NCBI RefSeq assembly: GCF_020447315.1
Contig: NZ_JAJADQ010000008.1
Coordinates: forward strand, 62,001-126,000
DNA: 64,000 nt
Source of the DNA: Hymenobacter nitidus
GTDB taxonomy: Bacteria > Bacteroidota > Bacteroidia > Cytophagales > Hymenobacteraceae
Direction: 5' to 3'
The position numbers were made by a program, and so were the translations under genes. Position 1 is the first letter of the stretch, and each line of letters starts with the position of its first letter. Shown in pieces: positions 45,021 to 53,773 of this stretch. Below the pieces are notes generated by a model, which worked only from the letters and a program-made list of their open reading frames with translations, was not told the DNA's origin and did not search any database.

Positions 45021-46205
45021 GTGGCCACCGCTGCCCCTTCTCGCGCTACGGCCGCCGCGCCGCCGGCCCGGCCGCCGGGCTACTACGTGCGCCAGCGCCT
45101 GCTCCAGAACCGCCCCGCCATGCTGGGGCTGGGCTTTATTGTGCTCTGCACCCTGGTGGCGCTGCTGGGCTACTGGGTGCTGCCCGACAACTCGCCCGAC
45201 GCCAACAACAGCCTGGTGCAGCTGCAAAAGGAGCCGCCCGGCTTCACGGCCACCATTCTGCGCCGGCCCCTGCAGCAAGCCCCCACCGCTCCCGACAATA
45301 TCTGGCGCACCTGGTGGCAGGGCCGCGGAAACCGGTTTGAGGAGTCTCCCATCGGGGGCTACCGGGGCGTCGGCGACTCGGTCCTGATTCAGCCTTACCA
45401 GAACCACAGCGCCCTGGCCGATGCGCCCCAGCGTTACTCACTGGCGGAAGTAGCGGGCCAAACGGGTTCGGTGGCCGAGCTACGCCGCGTAGTGGAGCAG
45501 GAGCGGATTATCAAGCGCACCTACTGGCTGGGCACTGACAAGGCCGGGCGCGACACGCTGAGCCGCCTACTGCTGGGCACGCGCATCTCGCTGGGTATCG
45601 GCTTGGTGGCGGTGCTTATTTCTCTGGCTCTGGGCATGCTTATCGGGGCCGTGGCCGGCTACGTGGGCGGCTGGGTCGATAGTCTGCTGATGGGCGTGAT
45701 GACCGTGGTGTGGAGCATTCCGGGCATTATGCTCGTCATTGCCATTTCCCTGGCCCTCGACAGCAAGGGCGTCTGGACGTCATTTGTGGCCGTGGGCCTC
45801 ACCATGTGGGTGGATGTGGCCCGCGTGGTGCGGGGCCAAATGCTGAGCCTGCGCGAAAAAACCTTCGTGGAGGCCGGACGCGTGCTGGGGCTGCCCCAGA
45901 GCCGCCTGATTGCCCGCCACCTGCTGCCCAATATGACCGGCCCGCTGATAGTTATTGCAACCAGTAACTTTGCGGCAGCAATATTGCTGGAAGCCGGCCT
46001 GAGCTTTCTGGGTCTGGGCGTGCAGCCGCCGGCTCCCTCGTGGGGGCTGATGGTGAACGAAGGCTTTCAGCTGCTGGGCACTGAGGCCGGCCTGTGGCTG
46101 ACGCTGCTGCCGGGGCTGGCCATCAGTTTGCTGGTGCTCAGCTTCAACCTGCTCGGCAACGGCCTGCGCGACGCTTACGACCCTAAAACCCCGCTGGAAA
46201 GCTGA
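45021..46205 (+). CDS. ABC transporter permease, DppC/OppC type
   Basis: 394 residues from GTG 45021. The N-terminus is Ala/Pro-rich, then helix 1 (AMLGLGFIVLCTLVALLGYWVLP), then an unusually long periplasmic segment (about residues 55-165), then the OppC-type core: YWLGTDKAGRDTLSRLLLGTRISLGIGL, and the EAA loop EAGRVLGLPQSRLIARHLLPN that contacts the ATPase. It should import peptides or related solutes. No cognate permease, ATPase or substrate-binding protein is in the window, so it is an orphan here. Preceded without gap by the winged-helix-like gene. Confidence 0.9.
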   Translation: MATAAPSRATAAAPPARPPGYYVRQRLLQNRPAMLGLGFIVLCTLVALLGYWVLPDNSPDANNSLVQLQKEPPGFTATILRRPLQQAPTAPDNIWRTWWQGRGNRFEESPIGGYRGVGDSVLIQPYQNHSALADAPQRYSLAEVAGQTGSVAELRRVVEQERIIKRTYWLGTDKAGRDTLSRLLLGTRISLGIGLVAVLISLALGMLIGAVAGYVGGWVDSLLMGVMTVVWSIPGIMLVIAISLALDSKGVWTSFVAVGLTMWVDVARVVRGQMLSLREKTFVEAGRVLGLPQSRLIARHLLPNMTGPLIVIATSNFAAAILLEAGLSFLGLGVQPPAPSWGLMVNEGFQLLGTEAGLWLTLLPGLAISLLVLSFNLLGNGLRDAYDPKTPLES

Positions 46206-46207
46206 GT

Positions 46208-46287
46208 GGTTTTTGGTAATTGGTTCTGGTTTTTGGCTCATGTCAGAATCCTCACAACCAAAAACCAGAAACCAATTACCAAAAACC
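46208..46287. repeat. Long AT-rich inverted repeat between dppC-like and SpoIIE-type genes
   Basis: The left arm 46208-46236 (29 bases) and right arm 46258-46287 (30 bases) are near-perfect reverse complements, differing by one extra A, with a 21-base loop. It begins 2 bases after the dppC-like stop and ends 7 bases before the SpoIIE-type ATG. Composition is far more AT-rich than its surroundings. It can act as a terminator-like or translation-masking hairpin; identity unknown. Confidence 0.9.
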
Positions 46288-46294
46288 AACTGAA

Positions 46295-47548
46295 ATGCCT
46301 GATTCGAACCACGTTCATCCCGATGTGCTGAGCCTGCGCAAGATGCTGCTGCTGAAAAAGCAGGAGCTCAGTGCGCTGCTGGAAATCACGCAGGCCATTA
46401 ACCAGGATACGACCGAGGATACACTCTACAAGATCTTCCAGTTTACCCTGCTCGGCCAGCTGAATATCCGGCGCATGGTGCTCTACGTCAAGGATGAGGG
46501 CCAGTGGCAGTGCATGGTTTCCTTCGGCCACCAGCTGGCTGATTTTCGCAAGATTGAGCTGCCCGACGAAATTATCGACACCTGCCTGTCGGGCCCCTAC
46601 CCGGTAGCCAGCCTGCCGCTCGGCCCGGAGTGGCAGAAGCTCGAAACCATCATTCCGGTGGGCCACCAGGATACCGTGTCGGCCTACGTGATGATCGGCA
46701 GCGTGCAGGAAGACTATGCCAACGACGAGGCTAATAAGTTTCTGGAAACGCTGAGCAACATCCTCATCGGGGCCATTGAAAACCGCCGCCTGAACCGCCA
46801 GCGGATTTCGGCGGCCGCCATGCGCAAGGAAATCGAAATTGCCCAGGAAGTGCAGAACCTGCTCTTTCCCAGCAAGCTGCCCAACGACGAGCAGGTGGCC
46901 GTGCACGCCAGCTACGTGCCCCACACCGCCATCGGCGGCGACTATTACGACGTGGTCAGCATCGACAAGGAGCGGTTTCTGTTCTGCGTGGCCGACGTGA
47001 GCGGCAAGGGCGTGCCGGCATCGCTGCTGATGTCGAACTTCCAGGCCGGCCTGCGCACCCTGCTGCGGCAGAACGTGGAGCTGGCCACCATTGTGCACGA
47101 GCTCAACCACCTGCTGTTCCGCAACTCGGGCGGGGAGAAGTTCATCACCGTGTTCTTTGGCATCTACAACCGCACCACGCGCCACCTGCAGTACGTCAAT
47201 GCCGGTCACAACGACCCGATTCTGATACCCGATTCGGGCCCGATTCAGTACCTGAAGGAAGGCACCGTCATGCTGGGTATCATGGAAAAGCTGCCCATGC
47301 TCACCGTCGGCGAAACCCAGATGCCCCCGCATTCTTTGCTGCTCAGCTACACCGACGGCCTGACCGAAGTGTTCAACGAAGCCGGGGCCGAGTACGGCGA
47401 GGAAGGCCTCATCCGGCTAATGACCCGCAACCGCTACCTGCCCCTGACGGCCCTGCACAAGGAAATGCTCCGCGAAATCGAGGAATTCAGCGTTACCAAA
47501 AACCAGTTCGCCGACGACATCACCATCCTCAGCTGCCGGTTTAAGTAA
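46295..47548 (+). CDS. SpoIIE/PP2C-type serine phosphatase with GAF-like sensor domain
   Basis: 417 residues from ATG 46295. A short coiled-coil (KMLLLKKQELSALLEITQAINQD) precedes a GAF-like domain (residues ~20-185; TLYKIFQFTLLGQLNIRRMVLYVKDEG, ...). A linker helix (AAAMRKEIEIAQEVQNLLFPS) leads to the PP2C phosphatase of the SpoIIE/RsbU class: IGGDYYDVVSIDKERFLFCVADVSGKGVPASLLMS, NAGHNDPILI, SYTDGLTEVFN and FADDITILS. Such enzymes dephosphorylate anti-sigma-factor antagonists; no partner antagonist or kinase gene is nearby. The start codon lies in the stem region flank of the inverted repeat at 46208. Confidence 0.92.
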   Translation: MPDSNHVHPDVLSLRKMLLLKKQELSALLEITQAINQDTTEDTLYKIFQFTLLGQLNIRRMVLYVKDEGQWQCMVSFGHQLADFRKIELPDEIIDTCLSGPYPVASLPLGPEWQKLETIIPVGHQDTVSAYVMIGSVQEDYANDEANKFLETLSNILIGAIENRRLNRQRISAAAMRKEIEIAQEVQNLLFPSKLPNDEQVAVHASYVPHTAIGGDYYDVVSIDKERFLFCVADVSGKGVPASLLMSNFQAGLRTLLRQNVELATIVHELNHLLFRNSGGEKFITVFFGIYNRTTRHLQYVNAGHNDPILIPDSGPIQYLKEGTVMLGIMEKLPMLTVGETQMPPHSLLLSYTDGLTEVFNEAGAEYGEEGLIRLMTRNRYLPLTALHKEMLREIEEFSVTKNQFADDITILSCRFK

Positions 47549-47647
47549 GTTAGCGAGTTAGTAATTTAGTGAGTCGTGAAAACGTGTCAAAGGCAGGACG
47601 GCTTCGTACGCGTATGACGGGAGGAATAGAACAACAAACTCGCTAAC
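47549..47647. repeat. AT-rich inverted repeat pair between convergent genes
   Basis: Arms 47549-47559 and 47637-47647 (gttagcgagtt / aactcgctaac) are perfect over 11 bases and match over about 14 of 16 when extended. They are 77 bases apart, between the SpoIIE-type stop (47548) and the O-antigen ligase stop (47643-47645), which the right arm covers. A related word set recurs at 55705-55788. Confidence 0.7.
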
Positions 47648-49097
47648 TCACCTTTTCCTCCGCAATCCAGCCTTCGGCGCGCATGAGCAGGGCCAGGGCA
47701 ATGTAGAAGAAGGAACCTACTTTGTCGACTTCTACCAGTTCGTTGAGCAGCAGGTGGAAGATGATGACGACCAGGGAAAGGCCCGCGGCCAGCACCACGC
47801 GCCGGTTCTGGGGCGAGCGGCTACGGTGATAGAGATTCTCGACCGTGACGAGGGCCGTACCGAAAAGCACCGCGAAGAGCAGAAAGCCCGGAAAGCCCTG
47901 CTCGGCCAGCTGTAGCAGGAAGTAGTTGTGGGTGGTCGACTTCTCCGGGTTGTCACTCACGTAGGTACGGAAGCTCTTGACCGTGTACTTCTTATACTCG
48001 GGATAGAAGGTGCTGGGGCCGCTGCCCGTTACGGGCTTTTCGCTGATCATGCGCGCGGCGGCTACCCAGCGGTACACCCGCTCCATGCCCGATACGTCCT
48101 GCAGCTTGTAGGTGGCCTCCAGGTGCTTTTCGAAGTTGTGCCCGTTGAAGACCGTCTTCTCAAAATCCGGCGCATACAGCATGTAGTTGTTGTTGTGCAT
48201 GTAATACGTGGCCCCCATAGTCGTGACAATAGCCGCCACGGCCAGAATAACGCGGGTGAGCCGCAACCGCAGGGCCAGGTAAAACAGGCCGGCAATGGGC
48301 AAAGAGGCCATGGAGGCGCGGGTGTAGGAAAACAGCACCCCGAACAGCAGCACGCCCAGGGCAATGCGCCAGAGCAGACGCCGGGTGCCCTGCGCGTCGC
48401 GGGCGGCGTAGAATACGTAGGGAATCAGTAGGGCCTGCACCACCGCGTATATCACGTGGTTGATGTAGAACGGCTGAATGGCCCAGTTGATGGAATCAAA
48501 GCTCAGCCCCTTGGTAGCGTGGCGCAGCGTGGTATACACCACCGTAGCCGCCGCCCCGGCCACGTAGAAAGCCACCAGCCGCCACACGTCGGCGGGGCGC
48601 CGCACGATGGACACCGTGACAAAGACAAAGGGCACGATGTACCAGGTTTTGGCCAGCAGATACTTCACCGACTTGACGGTACTGACCGAAAACAGCGTCG
48701 ATACCGTGGACCACAGCAGGGCCAGGCCGATGATGATAACCAGCGGGTGCCGCCAGATATGGAGTGGCACGCCCGTGCGGCCCAGCAGGGCACTCACCCC
48801 GAAGCACACGAGCAGAATCAGCATCAGCGGCTCGGAAGGCACGTCCATGCTCAGGCCGCCGGGCAAGGGGATTTCCCGCGAGAAAGCCAGCGTCAGCAAC
48901 AGGGCGTAATACACCCAGCGCCAGTCGACCAGTAGCACGCCCACGCCCAGGCCCGCCACGGGCAGCGCCAGCCACAGGGGCGCCTCCAGCAGGGCCGCCG
49001 CCGTGCCGCTGACCAGCAGAAGCCCAATGAAAGCTACGTACAGGCGTTGGGCCGGGTCGCGGGGGCGCAGGCGCGCCAGCAGGGTAGTAGCGGCCAT
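47643..49097 (-). CDS. O-antigen ligase/Wzy-family polysaccharide polymerase
   Basis: 484 residues with about 11-12 transmembrane helices and one large periplasmic loop (residues ~270-385: TRASMASLPIAGLFYL, then YRWVAAARMISEKPVTGSGPSTFYPEYKKYT ... STTHNYFLLQLAEQGFPGF). The H-N-Y-x-L motif and the GxGPSTF motif are the Wzy_C signature of O-antigen ligases and polymerases. It acts in the inner membrane facing the periplasm. It follows the Wzz gene by 7 bases on the same strand, so the pair is one operon of the surface polysaccharide locus. Confidence 0.88.
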   Translation of the reverse strand: MAATTLLARLRPRDPAQRLYVAFIGLLLVSGTAAALLEAPLWLALPVAGLGVGVLLVDWRWVYYALLLTLAFSREIPLPGGLSMDVPSEPLMLILLVCFGVSALLGRTGVPLHIWRHPLVIIIGLALLWSTVSTLFSVSTVKSVKYLLAKTWYIVPFVFVTVSIVRRPADVWRLVAFYVAGAAATVVYTTLRHATKGLSFDSINWAIQPFYINHVIYAVVQALLIPYVFYAARDAQGTRRLLWRIALGVLLFGVLFSYTRASMASLPIAGLFYLALRLRLTRVILAVAAIVTTMGATYYMHNNNYMLYAPDFEKTVFNGHNFEKHLEATYKLQDVSGMERVYRWVAAARMISEKPVTGSGPSTFYPEYKKYTVKSFRTYVSDNPEKSTTHNYFLLQLAEQGFPGFLLFAVLFGTALVTVENLYHRSRSPQNRRVVLAAGLSLVVIIFHLLLNELVEVDKVGSFFYIALALLMRAEGWIAEEKVS

Positions 49098-49104
49098 GAG
49101 GAGG

Positions 49105-50193
49105 TTAATACTGGGGCTCGGAGCCGGGGCGGCCGACGCTCAGGTTGCCGCGGTACAGCTCCAGCAGCGTGATGAAAATGATGGACAGCGCCAGCGTAAC
49201 GACTACCGACGACACCACAATCAGCCAGCGCACGGGCGCGGTTTTCTTGGTTGCCGGAAAGGCTTTCTGCACGCTGTAAATCGACGAAATCTTGCCGCTG
49301 ATACCCAGCTTGGCAGTTTCGTAGGCGTTGCGGGCCCCAATCAGGCGTCCCTGAATGTCGGCAAAGCGGGCGTACACGGTGGCCATGCGGTCGGTGCCCT
49401 TCACGTAGTTTTCCAGGTTCAGGAAGTTGCCGCCGTCGGCCTGGGTGAGGCCGCGCAGGGCCTTGCGCAAGCCGGCGGCCTTGCTCGTGTTGCCTTCGCC
49501 TTCGGCCTGGCGCAGCTTGGTTTCGGTTTCAATAATGGCCCGGCCCAGGTAGCGCGACTCGTTTTCCATGCCGTAGATGCCGTAGCGGCGGCGGCCTGCC
49601 AGCAGGCTGTCGTGGGCGGCGCTGTATTCACGTTCCAGAAACTCCTTGCGGCCCTGGTAGAGGTTGATGATGGTACGGCGGTTTTCGAAGGTCAGCTGCT
49701 GGTTAATCGAGTCGATGGCGGCCACAATAGCGTTGGCCACGCGGGCGGCCAGTATCTTGTCTCGGTCGAGGAAGTTCACCTCAATAGCATCCCGGTCGTT
49801 GTGCACGATGGTGAAGTTGCCGTTGAACTCATCCAGGGCGGCCTGGTCGGCCAGGTCGTCGCCGGCCTTGCCGGTTTTGTAGTGCTTGTGCAGGTCGAAG
49901 CGCTTGATAATCAACTCGGCCAGCGTCTGCGACTCGCCGATGGTAATGACCCGGTCCAGGTCTTCGGCCCGGCCGCCCAGCTCCAGCTTGCCCCCGTCCG
50001 ACACAATCCGGTCGGGGTCGGTGGTGTTGGGGTTGGTGGGGTAGAACACGGCCGTGGACTTATAGATATTCGGCATCATCAGGCTGACAATCACACTGAT
50101 AATGAGCGCCAATGCTGCGGCCCCGGCAACGAGATATTTCCAGCGGTTAACAACGGGCCAGAGGCCCAGTAGCGAATAGGAGCGGGATGACAT
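49105..50193 (-). CDS. Wzz-type chain-length determinant
   Basis: 362 residues. The N-terminal helix (YLVAGAAALALIISVIVSLMMPNIYKSTAVFYPTN) begins with the Wzz signature around SLMMPNIYKSTA; the periplasmic part is a long coiled-coil (e.g. IINLYQGRKEFLEREYSAAHDSLL, ETKLRQAEGEGNTSKAA); the C-terminal helix is VRWLIVVSSVVVTLALSIIFITLLELYRG. This Wzz/GumC-like chain regulates polysaccharide length at the inner membrane. No cytoplasmic tyrosine kinase domain is attached. It is encoded divergently from the flippase gene at 50351 and 7 bases upstream of the polymerase gene. Confidence 0.9.
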   Translation of the reverse strand: MSSRSYSLLGLWPVVNRWKYLVAGAAALALIISVIVSLMMPNIYKSTAVFYPTNPNTTDPDRIVSDGGKLELGGRAEDLDRVITIGESQTLAELIIKRFDLHKHYKTGKAGDDLADQAALDEFNGNFTIVHNDRDAIEVNFLDRDKILAARVANAIVAAIDSINQQLTFENRRTIINLYQGRKEFLEREYSAAHDSLLAGRRRYGIYGMENESRYLGRAIIETETKLRQAEGEGNTSKAAGLRKALRGLTQADGGNFLNLENYVKGTDRMATVYARFADIQGRLIGARNAYETAKLGISGKISSIYSVQKAFPATKKTAPVRWLIVVSSVVVTLALSIIFITLLELYRGNLSVGRPGSEPQY

Positions 50194-50350
50194 GCAACAA
50201 GTAAAAGGACAACGGGCACAGTTTCGGCCGTTTTTCGGCCAACTGCATTGGGGGCAAAGCTACTTCAAATTCCGCGCATTGAATAGGGCCGCAGGCGGCG
50301 CCGGCTACGAAAAGCGCCCGGCCTGCAAACTGCTGCCCGGCGGGTGAAAT

Positions 50351-51874
50351 GTGCCTGGGGTAACGGCCGAAAACCGGGCTGCCGCAAAGCTTTGCCGTAA
50401 TTATGGGCCGGCCCCCGGGTTTTTACTTAATTTTGGCCCCCACCTACGCCCAGGCCGTATCAAAAAGTTTTTTGGAAATATCAGCTTCGTCGTGCTGCTC
50501 AATCTGCTGGTAAAGCCCGGCTGGGTGGTAGTGGAAAACCTGGTGCAGGACCGGCTGGGCCACGCGGTGTTTGGCACCTTCACGGCGTTACTCAACTGGA
50601 CGCTGATTGTGGCCTCGGTGTCGGACCTGGGTACCACCCAGCTGACGACCAAGCGGGTAGCGGCCAATCCGGATTTTCTGACGGAGTACTTTCCCACGCT
50701 GCTGCCGCTGAAGGGCTGGCTCTCGGTGCTGTTTATGGGGCTGATGGTGGGCAGCGGCTGGCTGCTGGGCTACCGGGGCCACACGCTTACGCTGCTGGCC
50801 CTCACCGGCGCCTCCCTGCTCGTGACGCAGTACACGCAGTTTCTGCGCGGCACTTTGCAGGCTCACCAGCGCTTCAATACCGATGCGCTGCTCTCGGTGC
50901 TGGAAAAAGCTCTGCTCCTGGTGTTCGTGCTGGCCCTCATTCCGGTGGGCATCACCCTGGACCGCTACGTGGGGGCCCGCTCGGTGGCGGTGCTCTTTAC
51001 CTTCGTGGTGCTCTACGGCCTCGTGACCAAGCTCTATGGTCGGGTGCGCTTCAAGCTGAAGTGGGACCATGCCCGCGGCCTGCTCAAAGCCAGCTTGCCG
51101 CTGGCTCTCATTACGTTAGTATATGGCCTGAACGAGCGGGTGGATATGCTGATGCTGGAGCGCCTGGCCTCGCCGGCCGAGGCGGGCTACTACGCGGCGG
51201 CCTACCGCTGGGTCGATGCCATTATGATGTACCTCTGGACGGTGCTGCCGCTGTTTTTCGCCAAGTTTGCCTTTGCCACCGGCAAGCGCGAGGAGCAGCA
51301 GGAGCTGCTCTGGTTCGGGCAGCGCGTCGTGACGGTGCCGCTGCTGTTCGTGTGTGCCTTCGTGCTGTTCCGGGGCGAGGTGCTGTTCTGGCAGTTTACC
51401 CACAGCACCGGCCCCGAGCTGGCACGCATGACGCTGAGCTTGAAAATCCTGTTCGTGAACGTGCTGGTCCACGCCTTTTTTGCCATCTACAGCACCCTGC
51501 TCACCAGCACCAACCAGGAAAAGCCCGTGAGCTGGCTCGTGGCGGGCAGCATCGGGCTGAACGTGGTGCTCAACCTCATTTTCCTGCCCCGCTACGGCGC
51601 CGTGGCTGCCGCCCTGAACACGCTGCTCTGCGTCGTGTTCGTCTCGGGGGGCTACTTATGGCTGGTGCAGCGCAGGGCTGGGGTGGCCATTCCCTGGGCT
51701 ACCATTGCCCGGCTGCTGCTGGCCTTCGGGCTGCTGTGCGGCGTGTTCTGGGGCCTGCGGCTGTGGCTGAATCAGTGGCTGCTGGAGGCGGTGGGAGCGG
51801 GGCTGGTGTTCGTGGGCATTCTGTTTGCCACCGGCACTGTGCGGCTGGCCGAGCTCAGGGCTCTGCGCCGCTAA
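50351..51874 (+). CDS. Polysaccharide flippase (Wzx/MATE-like)
   Basis: 507 residues from GTG 50351; no ATG is available, and a promoter-like TAATTTTG (50428-50435) lies inside the first 30 codons, so a later non-standard start is possible. The protein shows 12-14 helices in the oligosaccharide flippase pattern: SDLGTTQLTTKRVAAN, RGTLQAHQRFNTDALLSVLEKALLL, YGLNERVDMLMLERLASPAEAGYYAAAYRWVD and LKILFVNVLVHAFFAIYSTLLTSTNQEKP. It should move lipid-linked repeat units to the periplasm for the polymerase at 47643. It is followed 66 bases later by a glycosyltransferase gene. Confidence 0.85.
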   Translation: MPGVTAENRAAAKLCRNYGPAPGFLLNFGPHLRPGRIKKFFGNISFVVLLNLLVKPGWVVVENLVQDRLGHAVFGTFTALLNWTLIVASVSDLGTTQLTTKRVAANPDFLTEYFPTLLPLKGWLSVLFMGLMVGSGWLLGYRGHTLTLLALTGASLLVTQYTQFLRGTLQAHQRFNTDALLSVLEKALLLVFVLALIPVGITLDRYVGARSVAVLFTFVVLYGLVTKLYGRVRFKLKWDHARGLLKASLPLALITLVYGLNERVDMLMLERLASPAEAGYYAAAYRWVDAIMMYLWTVLPLFFAKFAFATGKREEQQELLWFGQRVVTVPLLFVCAFVLFRGEVLFWQFTHSTGPELARMTLSLKILFVNVLVHAFFAIYSTLLTSTNQEKPVSWLVAGSIGLNVVLNLIFLPRYGAVAAALNTLLCVVFVSGGYLWLVQRRAGVAIPWATIARLLLAFGLLCGVFWGLRLWLNQWLLEAVGAGLVFVGILFATGTVRLAELRALRR

Positions 51875-51940
51875 GCGGGCCCCGCCGCCAAATATTTTTC
51901 AAAAAACGGGCATCTTAGCGCCTCCGAATCATCCAGCCCG

Positions 51941-53083
51941 TTGAACATTGCCGTTAACGTCCGCTTCCTGCTGCCCGGCGACAAGCTCGAAGGCATCGGC
52001 CGCTTCACCTTCGAAACGCTCAGTCGCCTGGTTCGCCAGCACCCCGAGCATACCTTCCACTTCCTCTTCGACCGCGCCTACGACCCGCGCTACCTGTTTG
52101 CCGACAACGTAGTGCCCCACGTGCTGCAGCCCCCGGCCCGCCACCCGTTTCTGTTCGTGGCTTGGTTCGAAGGGGCCGTGGCTGTCTGGCTGAATAAGAA
52201 CCGCCCGGCCGTGTTTCTGAGCCCCGACGGCTTTACCACGCTGCGTACCCGCGTGCCACGCATCACCGTTATTCACGACCTGGCCTTCGAGCATTTTCCG
52301 CAGGATGTGGGCTGGCTGCAGCGCAGGTATTACCATTATTTCACGCCGAAGTTCGTGCAAGCCTCGGCCCGGATCCTGGCCGTATCGGAAGCTACGAAGC
52401 AGGACCTGACCCAGACCTACGGCACCAGCCCCGACAAAATCCGGGTGGTGTACAACGCCGCCGACGCCCACTTCCGGCCCTTGCCCGCCGACGAGCAGCA
52501 GGACGTCCGCAGCCGCTTCAGCGCCGGCGCGCCGTATTTTCTGTTTGTGGGTGCCCTGCAGCCCCGCAAAAACCTGGTGAGCCTGCTGCGGGCTTTCGAC
52601 CAGTTCAAGGCCCGCACCGGCTCGGCGGCCAAGCTGCTCATTGTGGGCCGCACGGCCTGGAAAGCCGGTCCCATGTTCGATGCTTACCAGCAGATGCAGC
52701 ACCGCGCGGCCGTGCACCTCACCGGCCGCGTGACGGATGTGGAGCTGGTGCAGCTCTACGCCGCGGCCCTGGCCACCGTCTACGTGCCGTACTTCGAGGG
52801 CTTCGGCATTCCCATCATCGAGGCCCAGGCCTGCGCCTCGCCGGTGCTCACCAGCAACTGTAGCTCCATGCCCGAAGTGGCCGGCGGGGCCGCCCTGCTC
52901 GTCGACCCGCTGTCCGTTGATTCTATTGCCACCGGCCTCACGCGCCTCGACGCCGAGCCGGCGCTGCGGGCCGAATTGGTGCGCAAGGGCCTGGAAAACG
53001 TGCGCCGGTTTTCGTGGGTGCGCAGCGCGGAGCAAATCTGGCAGAATATTGTTGAGGTAACAGCCCGGCGTCTGCCCGAGTAA
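51941..53083 (+). CDS. Family 4 (GT-B) glycosyltransferase
   Basis: 380 residues from TTG 51941 (MNIAVNVRFLLPGDKLEGIGRFTFE). The GT4 GT-B motifs include KLEGIGRFTFETLSRLV (donor loop region), TVIHDLAFEHFPQ, ILAVSEATKQDL, FVGALQPRKNLVSLLRAF and YFEGFGIPIIEAQACASPVLTSNCSSMPEVAGG with the EX7E element (FGIPIIEAQ). It adds a sugar to the lipid-linked intermediate in the cytoplasm. It belongs to the locus with the flippase 66 bases upstream and the deacetylase 42 bases downstream. Confidence 0.92.
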   Translation: MNIAVNVRFLLPGDKLEGIGRFTFETLSRLVRQHPEHTFHFLFDRAYDPRYLFADNVVPHVLQPPARHPFLFVAWFEGAVAVWLNKNRPAVFLSPDGFTTLRTRVPRITVIHDLAFEHFPQDVGWLQRRYYHYFTPKFVQASARILAVSEATKQDLTQTYGTSPDKIRVVYNAADAHFRPLPADEQQDVRSRFSAGAPYFLFVGALQPRKNLVSLLRAFDQFKARTGSAAKLLIVGRTAWKAGPMFDAYQQMQHRAAVHLTGRVTDVELVQLYAAALATVYVPYFEGFGIPIIEAQACASPVLTSNCSSMPEVAGGAALLVDPLSVDSIATGLTRLDAEPALRAELVRKGLENVRRFSWVRSAEQIWQNIVEVTARRLPE

Positions 53084-53125
53084 AAACACACCATTTCACC
53101 ACGTCACTATTTCACCGTTTCCCGC

Positions 53126-53764
53126 ATGCATCTGCATCGTCTGCCCGAAGTAATGCACCGCTGGCTGCCCAACACCATCTGGCGCGGCCCGCATGCGGAG
53201 GCGGCCACGAAAACGCTGTACCTGACCTTCGACGACGGCCCCATTCCGGAGGAAACGCCCTGGGTACTCGAGCAGTTAGCCCAATTCGACGCCAAAGCCC
53301 TGTTTTTCTGCGTTGGCGACAACCTGGAGCGCCACCCCGATATTGCCCGCCAGGCCCTGGCTGCCGGCCACCAGCTCGGCAACCATACCCAGCACCACCT
53401 CAGCGGCTGGAGCACTCCGGCTGCTGCTTACTACGCGGATATTGCCCGCTGCCAGCAGGCCCTCAATGCGGTGCTGCCGGCCGGGGCGCCGCGCTTTTTC
53501 CGCCCGCCCTACGGCCGCCTCACGCCCGCTTTGAACCGCCACCTGGCGCCCGACTATCGCATCGTCATGTGGGATTTGCTGACCTGCGACTACGACCGGG
53601 ACTACGCCCCCGAAAAGTGCCTGCGCGACGCGCTGCGCCTCACCCGGCCCGGCTCGGTGGTCGTGTTTCACGACAGCCTGAAGGCCAGCCGCAACCTGCG
53701 CTACGTGCTGCCGCGCTACCTGGCGCATTTCGCCGAGCTGGGCTTTCGTTTCGAGCTGCTGTAA
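53126..53764 (+). CDS. Polysaccharide deacetylase (NodB homology)
   Basis: 212 residues. NodB motifs in order: TFDDGPIPE (catalytic base and metal Asp), NHTQHHLS (metal His pair) and FFRPPYGRLTP. No signal peptide or anchor is seen, although deacetylases of this type act on extracellular polymers; either it works on the cytoplasmic intermediate or the start lacks the signal. Located 42 bases after the GT4 gene and 9 bases before a GT2 gene; all three share the strand and spacing of one operon. Confidence 0.93.
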   Translation: MHLHRLPEVMHRWLPNTIWRGPHAEAATKTLYLTFDDGPIPEETPWVLEQLAQFDAKALFFCVGDNLERHPDIARQALAAGHQLGNHTQHHLSGWSTPAAAYYADIARCQQALNAVLPAGAPRFFRPPYGRLTPALNRHLAPDYRIVMWDLLTCDYDRDYAPEKCLRDALRLTRPGSVVVFHDSLKASRNLRYVLPRYLAHFAELGFRFELL

Positions 53765-53773
53765 ACCAGACGG

